A stretch of 64,000 bases of DNA from Gnetum montanum (Eukaryota > Streptophyta > Gnetopsida > Gnetales > Gnetaceae): contig MNCI01016437.1 of assembly GCA_015680685.1 (NCBI GenBank), positions 21,372-85,371 of the forward strand, in the 5' to 3' direction. The notes beneath the pieces are model-generated. The model saw nothing but the letters and a program-made list of their open reading frames with translations. It was not told where the DNA came from and searched no databases. A program made the position numbers and the translations under genes. Each line of letters opens with the position of its first letter. Positions within the stretch are counted from its first letter, which is position 1. This document shows positions 34,186 to 46,427 of the stretch, in pieces.

Positions 34186-34207
34186 GTTTTTGGTGCTAGA
34201 AGGGGGG
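34186..34207 (+). promoter_or_regulatory. Primer binding site of element E
   Basis: TTTTTGGTGCTAGAAGGGGG, same place and form as in B and C. Confidence 0.7.
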
Positions 34208-34608
34208 CCTTCTGTTGCCCTTCTGTCTATCATGGGTAGTCTTGCATGCTGTCTATACCTCATCACTAGCGACCTATTAACGTAGACATGACACCCTCGT
34301 GGTTGTCTATTTACTAGGAGGTGCAGACTAGTCACTTTGATGGTTCCTTTGGAACCCTGCAAGACAAAAGCCTTGAAGTAGCCACTATGCTATGTTCGCA
34401 CATCTACTTCATTGCACCGTGTAAGTTATGTATAGCGTAGCCGCCCTATTTACATAGTAGTTACACTGCTCATCTATAGTGTTACACTACTTACTACGTA
34501 ACACTCTCTACTATGTTATGCTACCCACCACCATATGCTAATCATTTCCCAACATATCCTGATTCAACCTCTTCTCTTACACTTTCTTTTCATATAAAAC
34601 AAACAAAA

Positions 34609-35460
34609 ATGAATCCTGTTACCATTGCCATCCCCACCTCGGACTTGGAGGTGCCCTACTCCGTCCAACATACAACAGGTCCCAAGCAACCGCCTAGCCT
34701 AATGCTAATCCAACGATAGTCCCTTAGGCTACGACAACTATTACCCGAGTGTTTGCCACAAGATGCAGAGAAATATGATTTCCTCTGTGAAAAAGTCCAA
34801 GTGAATCTACCCTTTGAGTTCCTCCACTAGAATGGAAGGAAATTCATCCATGCTCCTCATGTCACCATCCCATTGACTAAAACGTATCAATGGGTGTTAA
34901 ACCAACTGATGCGAGCGAGTAGGTTAAGAGAATGGAACACAGCATCCCACTACGATGAAGTGTTTCAGGATGGACAGGAGGAGCTAGACTGCCACTTTGA
35001 AGGTGGTGGCTAGATCTACACCACGGCTATCCATTTCACTATTGTTTTTTGATCAAACTCGCTCTTGTTTTTTGATCCCTTTGTTACTGCCACAACCTTG
35101 CCATAGCCCACACTCTCTTCAGTAATGGGCAACCGTCCCACATTTCCAATATATCAACACATAGATCCCTCAACTTCATTTCCAGTCATGCTTTCTCCTT
35201 AGTTCATCCCAGTGTCGTATCCAAAATTGGTCATAGCTACGCTACCGTACATGCATACTGTGCCTACATCACAACTGCATGTGAGTTTCGCTCCTATTCC
35301 CTTGATTGTACCCATCCCACCACTAGCATAGGCCCAGTCCCAACCATGTGGTGGGTGCCAACCACTTCTCTCCCATCTCTACAACCCTCTCAGATGTCAT
35401 ATCACATTCAACAAGTCTCGTAGGTGGTCCAACCAAACATGGGGTTGTGGGCCACCTCGT
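34609..35460 (+). pseudogene. Element E gag, first part
   Basis: ATG 34609 (MNPVTIAIPTSD), equivalent to B's MNPINITT start. It continues through stops to KYDFLCEKVQVNLP (about 34769), NGRKFIHAPHVTIP and a Pro/Gln-rich region to 35460. Element C then interrupts. The spacing of the N-terminal blocks is the same as in B. Stops at 34717-34719, about 34828 and others inactivate it. Confidence 0.78.
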
Positions 35461-37238
35461 TAAAACACCACAAAAATTTCAGCAACACTTCTAGACAACT
35501 CCAAAGCCTCTGAAACGGCTTCAAAAAGCTCACCATGGAGCAAGCAAGGTTCCCCGAGGGTCCATAGATCACGAAGGCAAGTCTCAATGTTAAGAATCAT
35601 CAGTTTTAAGGTCAAAAAGTGTAATTCTGGCTAAGTACACTGTGCTTACGTTGTGCTTACGCTGCACAACGTAAGGCCCATGTGACCAATTTTTGTAGCC
35701 CCAGAATCAAGTCCAAACAACCTGATTTTGGGCACTTGGACCCTCCTCGAGCATCACCAGGGTCCCCAACAGCTCCCAACATCCAAAACCATGAAATTTG
35801 AGCTCAAAAATCACCTTTTCTGGGCCATTTTCAAGTTCATACGCTAGGGTTACAATTTCATACGCTACACAACGTATGAATAGCGTAAGCAAACAAAAAT
35901 GGGATAAAAAAGGTATTTTTAGGCAGCATCTTTGACATTTAAGCATCCACCAAGGATAGAAAACATTTGTACATGTTCACAGGCTTCAAAAACTTCAGTT
36001 TTGGGCTTCAAATGTGCCATTTTAGACTTCTTATGCTGGGGTTATAGTTTCATACGTTGCACAGCGTAATAAACCAAAATAGGGCCAAAACGACATCCAA
36101 ATCAGCCCAAATTTGGCACACAGAACCCTAATGACCCATGACATGCAGATCCACTCTGAAAATAGGTCTCATAGGTCAAAAATGGGTTCAAAATGCACTG
36201 TTTTCAGGTCATACACTATTAGTTATGCTGGCAGGCTTCCAGCAGTGTAAACCCAGCATAAACACTTTCATACACTGGACGCCAGATGCTGGACGCCAAA
36301 ATAGGCTACATACACATCAGAGCTACAGATCCACACATGCTGGAGACTTTGGTACCCCAAAAATAGAACAGAACTACAGATCCTGAGGCCAGACACCCAG
36401 ATCCACGCTTGTACATTAACATTTGTTGCATTTTTGACATTTTCAGTGTTTCAAGTTCTGATGCTGGGCATTACACATGTCGGCATAAGAGATCTTGGAT
36501 GCTACACTATACATTGTAACAATTTATGTGCATTTTAGTCAAAATGGTCACATGTGTCGCTTGATCTGCATTTCCCGCACCCGATAGCCATGGATCTTCA
36601 CACAGATCTGCATCCCATGCATCAAAATCGTATAAATACCTCGATTTTCCAAGAGATTGGGGTTGGAAAATTTGATTAGAGAGCATCCTGTACACTTGGT
36701 ACGTTGAATATTCTAAGCAACATTTCATATGCTAGGCATGAGACTTGGTTATGTTGAGCAAGGGCAATCTTGGTCACGCTACAGAACTTGCAACCAGAAA
36801 CCTATATTCCCCAGCATCCATTCACATCCATTGGGGTTGACGTCTAACTGGCAGTAGTCCAAAACTATGTTTAACGGGTGCACATTATAATCATTTGTAA
36901 TACACATTGTTTACATTTTTGCCAGCTAGTTTTCAATTTTCACATAGTTTGCATCATTTACTTTGTTTTCACCGTTTACCATTTACATTCGTTACTCCTG
37001 TTATGCTTGTTTGCATTCTATTTTCACCGTTTGCATTTGTTTACACATAACCTAGTGCCATTGAAATTGCGTATGCTTGGGGAAGTTCTTGTTTGATCTA
37101 CTTGTGGACCATTCAAGGCACTCTACCTCCGTTAATTTCTAGCTTACCCTCAGGCAAAGGTAGGGTCTTACTATTTCATCCGTAGATCTCTTGACGTCCG
37201 TTCATTCTAGCCTCTCACCGACGATTTTGGACGATACA
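35461..37238 (+). repeat. Element C 5' LTR
   Basis: 1778 bp, TAAAACACC...ACGATACA. TATA box at 36631-36638. Holds repeated dyads such as CATACGCTACACAACGTATG (35856-35875) and CTTACGCTGCACAACGTAAG near 35657. Lacks about 190 bp present in the 3' LTR. Confidence 0.88.
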
Positions 37239-37260
37239 GTAAATTGGCACTAGAAGGAGG
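37239..37260 (+). promoter_or_regulatory. Primer binding site of element C
   Basis: GTAAATTGGCACTAGAAGGA follows the LTR, a variant of the B site. Confidence 0.72.
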
Positions 37261-37669
37261 ACATTTTAGTTTGCATTTAGTTTGCCTATTCATAGCATCC
37301 TAGATCTGGCATACAACTGTTAACAGCATCCACACGCTGAACCCTGGCAAAACAACTCCCCACAGTGTCCATACGTTGATCACAGCTTTCACACGCTGCA
37401 CTCCAGCGTACACACACTCACATCAAGCTTCAGACGTTGACTTCATCTAGACTCTATTCTTAGCTTGCACATGTTTCCCTTTGCTGGCACATGCTGCAGA
37501 CGGCTTCTAGACCCTATCCACAACTGCACATGCTTCCCTCTATTGGCACACACTATAGACTCTATCCAGAACCTTCTCCTTGGCGTACACACGTTGTGCC
37601 TTAGCCTCAAACGTTGTCCATAGCACTCCGACATTGCCCCTGACTTCTTACGCTGCAGTTCATATGCTG

Positions 37670-37915
37670 TCAACTTTACACTTAGAAAACTTTTTCACAC
37701 GCTGCTAGGTTCTTACATTGGACACTTAGAAAATTTTTTCACACACTGCCAGGTTCTTACATTAAACACCTAGAAAATTTTTTCACACGCTTCCAGGTTC
37801 TTACGCTGGACACTTAGAAAATTTTTTCACATGCTTCCAAGTTCTTACGCTAAACACTTAGAAAATTTTTTCACACACTGCCAGGTTCTTATCCTAGACA
37901 GTTAGAAAATTTTTG
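37670..37915 (+). repeat. 45-bp tandem repeat in the leader of element C
   Basis: Five to six copies of a 45-bp unit beginning CTTAGAAAATTTTTTCACAC and continuing GCTGCCAGGTTCTTACGCTGGACA, with point differences. Flanking leader sequence 37300-37670 and 37920-38110 is rich in CACACGCTG / CACATGCTGCA words. It lies between primer site and gag. Confidence 0.85.
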
Positions 37916-38137
37916 ACAACTTAAATTTCACATGTTGTAGATTTCACATGCTGCAGTTTTGCACATGCTGCACATTGCACATGCTGCATACTACATAGAC
38001 TTGACATGCTGCACACACTACACATTGGTCACGCTACACACTCAGCCTTGACCATACGCTGCACATGTTGCACACTTAGCCCGAAACACATTCAGCACTT
38101 GTTAGCCAGCCCGTACGCTGCCCCTTCACACATCACC

Positions 38138-39925
38138 ATGGAGTCATCTCAGAACTCTAACGCATGAACCTTCGTAATCCTCACACAGAAATAGTACAAC
38201 TTTATCTGTGTGAAGATTCAGGCCAACCTTCCCCTTGACACCATAGAATAGGAGGCAAAATGAAACTTCGAGTGGATATACATGGGAGGTCATGAATTCG
38301 TCCCCTCTATATATGACATCATCCTCCTTTATCAGCCTCACCCCCAACTCATCTCTCAGCTCCTTCTGGCAAGGAGCCAAAACATATAGCAACCCATTGT
38401 GGAGCCCCAAAACCAACATGATGTAGATGACTTCGAGGCATAATCTGAACCTGAGGATTCATACCACATCCTTAGTCCTTGTGCCTATGTTAACCCATTG
38501 TTCCACTCATGTGTGGGACAGATGATTCATCTTCATGCATCAACGAGCACGCAAGCACTAGTGTCTAGACATGGACTACCCACGTCCACGTCCACCCAGT
38601 ACATGCCGCCAGTGCAAACACATGGGGCCACTTTCGTTACATCGGCCCCACACATTCAAGGTGTCACCCTATAGTTAGTGGCTAGACAAGGAACCACACC
38701 GCTTGTTTAACAACCCACTTACTTCAGCGTGCCACACCCTACAATCCCAACTCTGAACGTTGCTCCACAGCATCAATTGATGACACAATCTCCCCAACCA
38801 ACTGATTTGCCTACCACTGAAGAGTGGGAAGAAGCCAAACAAATGATGCAAGCGTTAGCTGAAGAGGTAAAGCACCTCAAAACAGAAAACACTGAAAAAG
38901 TTAAAGTACTAGACTTCTACCAAGATGATCCAATTAGCTCTTTAGTGCCACCATTAGCTTTACCAAATGGAATTACACTCCCACAGTTAACCAAGTACAA
39001 TAGGAAGGGAGACCCAAACGCTCACTTAGTAACATTTCGATCAGAGACCCTATTGCTTCAAGCTTGGCCCCATGTAATCCTATGCATGTTCGCCATGTCC
39101 CTAATAGACAGTGCCTTAGACTGGTACCAAGCCCTACCACATAACTCCATATCATCTCTCAGTTTAAGTACAACCTCAAGCTTGAGGCCACATTAGACAC
39201 TCTGATACAGGTGAAACAAGCACCACTAGAGCCTGTGCAGAAGTTCATTCAACGATGGAGCGTAGCCCTTAACGAACTTCATGAGCCCATCNACCACTAG
39301 AGCCTGTGCAGAAGTTCATTCAACGATAGAGTGCAGCCCTTAACGAACTTCATGAGCCTATCCCTGAAACGTATTTGCTTATGATTCTGAAGGGAGCTGT
39401 GAATGACTTCGTTAAGTCAAAATTGTACTACCTAAGCGCTCAAACATTAAGCCAAGCCTTCACGCAAATCAAGAACATTGAACAAGCTGCAAAAACCAGC
39501 AATGATCTTGCCTATGTGGCTTACAAGAACCACCATGTTTCCAAATAACAGACAACAACAGAAACTGTAGCCGCAAGCACAAAAACAACAAACACTAGTA
39601 CCAACCTTCTTGCAATGACAGGGGCCACCCCAAGGCCCAACTTTCAGTGCAAGGATCACTCTAAGTATACGCTGCTACCCATGCGACCCTCTAAACTACT
39701 AGAGAAACTCCTCAAAATTGGGCAAATCCAATACAAAGAAGTAGCGGAGAATGCTCGTTGAAGACACGATAGGACGAGCTACTAAGGAACCCCACCTTAG
39801 TAGCGCCAAACGAGCCCCTAGTCCCATGACACTTTAAGTTAGATCAATTCTTTCACTACCATAAGATGTCCGGTCACAATACCGAAAATTGATGTGCCTT
39901 ACAGGATGATCTTCAGACAATGATA
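38138..39925 (+). pseudogene. Element C gag
   Basis: Start at ATG 38138 (MESSQNSN). YNFICVKIQANLP and YMGGHEFVPSIYD follow through several TAG stops. An open frame 38729-39196 covers TTEEWEEAKQMMQAL, the gag core LTKYNRKGDPNAHLVTFRSE and MSLIDSALDWYQALP. Then a frameshift near 39150, KYNLKLEATLDTL, the duplicated N join at 39292, and FILKGAVNDF-like sequence. The knuckle region is recognisable near 39830-39905 (FHYHKMSGHNTENWC) with its first cysteine changed. Functionally dead; homologous block by block to B. Confidence 0.8.
39222..39362. other. Single-N join with non-identical duplicated flanks
   Basis: About 70 bases before the N at 39292 are repeated after it, with about five C/T or G/A differences. 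The two sides may come from different haplotypes or from two related element copies joined in assembly. Confidence 0.8.
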
Positions 39926-39927
39926 GA

Positions 39928-40600
39928 ATGGGGCCAGCTCAACATCAACACCTTGAGTTAACCAACATCGATGATGCCTCCTATTTCATAAACTCCATTA
40001 GCATAGGAAGCAAGCCCAAACTTGTGCAGAAACCTTTCATGATCCGTATGCCTCTCAGCAAGGCAACAATCCCCTCTGCCTCCACGAGCAAGAGGCCTTC
40101 CATTGTCATCCAGGTGCCACCTCGAGCACCTGTAAAACCTTTTTTGGTCAAAGTGCCACCACAATCATTCGCTAAGATGTTAAACTAGCATGATGCACTA
40201 ATCACAACCGCAAAACAAGCTAGTTAAACACCAATGACTCCTCCCAAAGTACCATTTTTCATAAAGGTTCCACCACGCAATGGCCCCTCATCTACCCAGA
40301 GCCCAACCGTAGGAAACATCTCAATCTCTTCTCCCTCAAGAGTCAACCTTGCCAAAAACATAGGTAAGCCTACCAAATGGTAGTAGAAGAGGATAAACAA
40401 ACAACGAACAACATCCATAGCCAAAGCAAAGGCCACCCCAAGCAAGCAACAATCGAACCCTAGGGCCCTTGCCCCTAATCTCAAGAAAACTAGGCCCGAG
40501 CCCTCTACCCAAGAGGCCCATCCCTCAACCCACACGAAGGAAGCCAAAGCCAACAAAACGACCAACAACATAGACTTCATAGCTACACTAGCCTAGGTAA
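39928..40600 (+). pseudogene. Element C linker with PFVV-like motifs
   Basis: KPFMIRMP, PSIVIQVP, KPFLVKVP and VPFFIKVP at about 40031, 40096, 40135 and 40250 occupy the same linker as in B and E. The rest to 40600 is Pro/Arg/Lys-rich and frame-shifted. Confidence 0.7.
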
Positions 40601-41262
40601 AACAAATGCTCAAATAGAAGAACACAACAATGAGCTTGTACGACCTAGTCATGACTTCAACCGCTCAACGCGAAGACTTGGCTCAAACATTAGCATTCAT
40701 TCCTATTATGAAAGACATCCCTGAAAATGAGGAACCCATTTGTGCAATGATTTCGCAACACACACCACAAGGATTGGGTTCAAACACCTTAGCCTTCCGC
40801 GACGATGCAGTTAAATTCAACCCCAAATGAGGGGAGGTTACAACAGCTCCATTGTCAATTAGCATACATGTTGGGAAATGTACCATTCGCAGAGTGCATG
40901 TTGATGATGGTGTGGCAACAAACATAGCTTTATACTCCATCATCAACAAACTAGGCATGGCAGAAAAGATCATGCCAATAGAAATCACGTGTCTAAAATC
41001 CTTCAACGGATCACGTGTCATAGTCAAGGGCATGATTAACCTAGCCTTTGAAGTAGGAGAAAAATTCTCCATCAGCGTGGAGTTCACTGTCATAGAAGAG
41101 ATGTCAATTTTCAACATGATTCTTGGCAGACCTTGGCTAGCTCAACAACGCGTTTTTTCCTCACTGATACATCAAGAAACCCACCTTCCATACGAAGGTG
41201 GACAAGTCATCATACATGGCGATAAGACTCCCTTTCAAGCCATCCACAACACCGAGAGCTAA
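40601..41262 (+). pseudogene. Element C aspartic protease
   Basis: Lead-in VKQMLK and NTTMSLYDLVMTSTAQRE (about 40600-40675), then VHVDDGVATNIALYSII (about 40897-40947) with the family DDG triplet, VIVKGMINLAFEVG, MILGRPWLAQQR, and HQETHLPYEGG. The frame 40852-41262 is open for 136 codons. Stop at about 40828. Same plan as B and E. Confidence 0.83.
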
Positions 41263-41465
41263 AAAGCCTGAATGAGTGGTAAAAATTGAAAGCCTCCCAG
41301 AGCAACCAAAACCTAGCATGCCTCCTAGACCATGTCTGGCTAGGAAAAAACCATACTATCAAGGCTCCCCTATGGCCAAAAACACATCTGATCCCCACCC
41401 ACTCTTCACCTTTTTTCATTGTGAATACGTCGCCTTCGTTTGCATTATACTAGCTTACGTGTTTA

Positions 41466-41580
41466 CATGAGGCCTGAAAAGGCCTTAAACAAGCATGTGG
41501 CCCGAAAAGGCCTTAAACTAACACATGGCCCAGTATAGCTTTAAAATGCCATGCATGGCTCAGAAAGGCCCTAAACTACC
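41466..41580 (+). repeat. Hairpin-repeat array C1, downstream of protease
   Basis: AGGCC/GGCCT with loop TGAAAA (41470-41485); GGCC/GGCC with loop CGAAAA (41499-41512); GGCT/GGCC with loop CAGAAA near 41558. Tails TTAAACAAGC / TTAAACTAAC / CTAAACTACC. Confidence 0.87.
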
Positions 41581-41679
41581 ACTTTTCACATTGTTCTATT
41601 TTCAGCAGTTACTACTTGACATTGTGTTCTCTAGTTTCTTCTTTTGCAGGATCACCTAGACGTACGTGCATGCATCCAC

Positions 41680-41965
41680 AAATCGTCCTGGAATCACGAC
41701 GATAAATTGATACCATGGAGCGGTCCTGGCATCATGACCTAAAATTGATACCATCAATTGTCTCGTATGACAGTAAACTACCACATTCTTCTACCAGAGT
41801 CTACTAAGACTATAAACTAGCTTGCCTCTTCATAGTTTGCCACAAGTATAAACTAGCACTACACTATCCGCTATGACGCTAAACTGGCAACGTCCAATGG
41901 GTTATGACATAAAACTAACCCATGATAGTCTACTAAGACTATAAACTGGCAACATCTTCATCGGC
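41680..41965 (+). repeat. Hairpin-repeat array C2 (post-integrase type)
   Basis: ATCGTC/GACGAT with loop CTGGAATCAC (41682-41703); GGTC/GACC with loop CTGGCATCAT (near 41722-41739); TGTC/GACA with loop TCGTAT (41759-41772); AGTC/GACT with loop TACTAA (41798-41811); ATAGTC/GACTAT with loop TACTAA (41925-41942). Integrase, which precedes this array type in A, B and E, is absent. Confidence 0.88.
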
Positions 41966-42969
41966 CTACATATCTATTGCTGCATTTGACCACCTATGCT
42001 CATCAAAGCCTGTTGCATGAAACTGCTGCTATTCAACACTCTGTTTTCCTGAAACTCCATTCCGCCAACTGCATTCAGGTTTGAAGTGTTTCAGCTAACA
42101 TCACTTGTGGTTTTCTTGTCCTCTTGGAGTTGTGTCTGTAGGATGACACTTTGAGGTGTTGGTGCACAGATGCATTTCATCACAGCGACAAGGCACCATA
42201 TTGTTCCTGACGTCCACAACCAGGTTCATCAAACCGTTCACAAGTACATTTTCTCACTCCTGATACACCACTCAGTTACACCCCTTGATACATCCCATTC
42301 ATCCCCAAAATTCTAGACGCATTGTTACTTACTGTAACTCTCTAACTAGTGGCAACACAAAACGATGCACATCACATGACACAAGCACGAGTAAAAAACT
42401 GACAGCAAGCTCTTTCCAAAAAAAAAGAGCAAAAAAGGAGAAAAAAACTAAAAGAGAAAAATGCATCACAAGGTCATTGGCTCTTCCCACACATGTCCTA
42501 GGTAGGTAGGAAATTATCTTAAAGGAAACACTCATGTCTCAAATTCTCATGTTGCATCTTGCCGCGTGGCTTTGATAGTCAACAATGAGTTCCCTTAAAC
42601 ATAGCACACGGGTCTCGTTTCTCCAAAGGATGCACTTCCTCACTACGTGGCTTTGGCAATTTACAATAGGTTTCCTTAAACACAACACAAGGGTACTATT
42701 TCTCCACAGAATGCACTCTCCATGCCTTGGTTCCAAGTCTACTAGAAACTAGCTATTGACAAGGACCAACATGAATCGTTCACATGAGAGCACCCCTCTT
42801 TGCATTCCCTCTCCCAGTCACAATCCCATGTACTTTGGAAACAAAGTGCGATGACATCCGGCCAATGACCAATGAATAGTGCTGGATGCTAAGTTTATTA
42901 TGGTGTTTTTTACTTCTTTGTCAACGCCTCTTGGGTAGATTCCTTCAGGCGTCAACAAAGAGGGGCCAA
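41966..42969 (+). other. Element C 3' non-coding region and polypurine tract
   Basis: No gene supported. A-rich purine tract at 42415-42460. Ends in CAACAAAGAGGGGCCAA (42953-42969), the polypurine tract directly before the LTR. Confidence 0.65.
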
Positions 42970-44934
42970 TGAAACACCACAAAAATTTTAGCAACACTTC
43001 CAAACAACTTCAAAGCCTCTGAAATAACTTCAAACAACCCACCATGGAGCAAGAAAGGTCCCCTTAGGGCCCATAGATCATGATGGCAAGTATTGGTATC
43101 AAGAATCATTAGTTTTAAGGTCAAAAAGTGCAATTTTGGCTAAGTACATTGTGCTTACGTTGCACAGCGTAAGGCCAACGTGACCAATTTTTGTAGCCCC
43201 AGAATCCAGTCCAAATAGGTTGATTTTGGGCACCTAGACCCTCCTTGAGCATCACCAGGGTCCCTAGTAGCTCCCAGCATCAAAAACCATGAAATTTTAG
43301 CTCAAGAATCACCTTTTTTGGGCCATTTTCAGTTTCATACACTGGGGTTACAGTTTCATACGCTGCACAACATATGAATAGCGTAACAAAAAAATGGGAT
43401 AAAACAGGCATTTTTAGGCATCATCTTCAACATCTAAGCATCCTCCAGGGATAGGAAGCATTTGTACATGTTCATAGGCTTTAAAAAATTTAGTTTTTGG
43501 CTTCAAATATGCCATTTTAGACGTCTTACGCTGGGGTTACAGTTTCATACGTTGCACAGCATATGAACAACGTAACAAACCCAAACAAGCCCAAAATGGC
43601 AACCAAACAGAGTCAAACATTACATCCAGGCCACCCTAAAGAGCAAGCAGAAGTCAGGAAACATCAAATAGGCATCAACGTACAAAAATAAGCTCAAAAC
43701 AAGGCAGAAACACTTGGTTACGTTGGGGTTACAGTTTCATACACTCCACAGCGTAATGCCCAACATAATCAACCAAAATAGGGCCAAAACAACATCCAAG
43801 TCAGCCAAAATTTGGCACAAAAAATCCCCATGACCCATGGCATGTAGATCCACTCTGAAAATGGGTCTCACAGTCAAAAATGGGTTCAAAATGCACTATT
43901 TTCAAGTCATATACTGTTAGTTACGCTGGCATGCTTCCAGCAGCATAAACCCAGTGTAAACACTTTCATACGCTGGACGCCAAACGTTAGACACCAGAAC
44001 AAGCTGCGCACACATCAGAGCTAGATCCACGAATGCTAGAGGCTTTGGTAGCCCAAAAATAGCACGGAATTGCAGATCTGGAGGCCAGACACCCAGATCC
44101 ACGCTTGTACATTAACATTTGTTGCATTTTTTACATTTTCAATGTTTCAAGTTCTTACGCTAGGCATTACGCATGTCAGCGTAAGAGATCTTGGACACTG
44201 CACTGTACATTGTAACAATTTCTATGCATTCTGGTCAAAATGATCACATGCATCGCCTGATCTGCATTTCCCGCACCCGACAGCCATGGATCTTCACACA
44301 GATTCTCATCCCACACATCAAAACCGTATAAATACCCTAATTTTCCACGAGATCGGGGTTGGAAAATTTGATTAGAGAGCATCCTGTACACTTGGTACAC
44401 TGAACATTCTAGGCAACATTTCATATGCTAGGCATCAGACTTGGTTACGCTGAGCAAGGGCAATCTTGGTCAAGTTGTAGAACTTGCAACCAGAAACCTG
44501 TATTCCCCAGCATCCATTCACATCCATCGAGGTTGACATCTGACTCACAGTAATCCGCAATTACGTTTGACTGGTGCACATTGTAATCATTTGTAATACA
44601 TGTTGTTTACATTTTTTCTAGCCAGTTTTTAGTTTTCACACAGTTTGCATCATTTACTTTGTTTTCGTCATTTACTGTTTACATTCATTATGTCTATTAT
44701 GCTTGTTTGCATTCTATTTTCGCTATTTGCAATTGTTTACACATAACCCAACGTCATTGCAATTGCGTACACTTGGGAAAGTCCTTGTTTGATATGCATG
44801 TAGACCATTCAAGGCACTCTATCTCTGTTAATTTCTAGCTTGCCCTCAGGTGAAGGCAGGGTCTTACTGTTTTGTCCGTAGATCTCTCGACGTTCGTTCA
44901 TTCCAGCCTCTCGCCAACGATTTCGGACGGTACA
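42970..44934 (+). repeat. Element C 3' LTR
   Basis: 1965 bp, TGAAACACCAC...GGACGGTACA. TATA box 44327-44334. Dyads include CTTACGCT ... AGCGTAAG (about 44153-44186) with perfect 8-bp arms and CTTACG...CGTAAG near 43150. Confidence 0.9.
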
Positions 44935-46427
44935 CCCACCAACCTGGCAAGCATCCAACCCTATAGTGCCACCAAGGAAGATCATCCCAATAGCACCACC
45001 TACTGAGTGGTGGACTACCTAGGCAACACCACTTGTTAGAGTGGCCCCAATAGTGCCTCCCATGGGACAGGTTGTTGCCCCAACAGCACCATCCATGATG
45101 TCTACTAAGGCAGCCCTACAACCATCTGTAACATTCCCAAGTTTGGATCAATCTTTCCAACTAATCCAGACCCCTCATTGAAGAGATCAAGTGGCTCAAG
45201 GCCATCAGCTCTGAAACCATCCAAGTCATGAACTTTTACCATGAAGACCTGATCAATCTGGCTGTGTCTATGCTTACGATGCCCCCTAGGGTGCCCCTCC
45301 CCCAATTTACAAAATACAATGGGGAGAGCGACCTGAATGCACATTTGGTGACCTTCAAGTTAGAATCCTTACTACTGCAACCATGGTTACACACCATCAT
45401 CTGTGTCTTCACCATGTCTCTAACAGGTAAGGCCTTGGATTGGTATCACACGCTCCCACGTGCTTCCATCTCCACCTTAGAGGAACTGCGTAGTCAATTC
45501 GTGACCTGTTTCAAGTATAACTTGAAACAAAAGGTCATGCTAGACTAGCTCATGAGCATTAAGCAAGACCCATTAGAACCTGTACAGAGATTCATACAAT
45601 AGTGGAGTATAACTTTAAATGAGATACGTGAACCCATCACCGAGGCTCAATTGTTGGCCATTTTCAAGGGTGCGGTAAATGAATTTATCAAATCTAAACT
45701 ATATTACTTGGCCCCACAGTCCCTAAGTTAAGCATTCACCCAAACTACGAGCATCCAAGATGTGGCAGAGGCTAGTAGAGACCTAGCCTACATGGCCTAC
45801 AAGAACGCCTACACCAAAAAATATAAGAAAAAGGGCAAGGCCACAACAACTACAGTGGCCGCTGTAGCCAATGAGGCTAAGCCTAACAACAATAAAAAGG
45901 CTACTACCATGCCCAACACCACACCTGGCTCCAACAACATAGGACAATGCTCTACATCAACACCCATAACCTAAGCATAGCCAAGGCCAAACATTGAGCA
46001 TAAGAATTGTTCAAACTACACCCCACTACCAATTAAGGCTTTAGAACTCTTGAAGCAACTGTTGGGAGCTGGGTGCATACAACACAAATGGATGTTAGAG
46101 GAGGCAATCAAGCACCATCAAAGGTACTGTGAACTTCTTAGGAACCCCTCCTTAGCTACACCCAATGAATCACCATTGCCTAAGAACTTCAGGTTAGAGT
46201 ATTTCTGTGACTATCACCAACTTTGTGGCCATGATACAGACTACTATCTAGCATTGAAAAATGACACACAACAAATGATTGATCAAGGAAAAATGGTCTG
46301 GGATGAGAGCAATCATGTCCACCCCAAAAACCAATCAATGCATGTTTACAAGGATCCCCTAAATTCTAACAACATGGGGTACACCATCAACATTATTGGC
46401 ATTGACAACAACCTTGAACCACCATAG
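44935..46427 (+). pseudogene. Element E gag, second part
   Basis: Seen: FTKYNGESDLNAHLVTFKLE (about 45303), MSLTGKALDWYHTLP (about 45415), RSQFVTCFKYNLK, PVQRFIQ, and FKGAVNEFIKSKLYY. A Lys-rich basic segment follows near 45800. The zinc knuckle region CDYHQLCGHDTDYY at about 46206-46247 has its last cysteine replaced by tyrosine. Same gag core and knuckle as B and C. Stops at about 45546, 45600, 45730 and 45972 interrupt it. After the knuckle comes NDTQQMIDQGKM, as in B. Confidence 0.82.

Larger units (their letters stand above)
35461..44934 (+). mobile_element. Element C: gag-protease-only gypsy copy nested in E gag
   Basis: LTRs 35461-37238 and 42970-44934 pair along their length, differ at roughly one base in ten by eye, and differ by an indel near 36060 / 43565-43770. 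Internal: primer site, repetitive leader, gag, PFVV linker, protease, two hairpin arrays side by side, non-coding region, polypurine tract. No RT, integrase or antisense gene. Left flank (gag of E) resumes at 44935. No convincing 5-bp target duplication was found (ctcgt versus cccac). The 5' LTR starts TA instead of TG. Confidence 0.88.

Noticed and set aside
35456-44939. Target duplication for element C
   Set aside because: ctcgt and cccac do not match; a shared CCACC nearby is too far from the LTR ends to accept.
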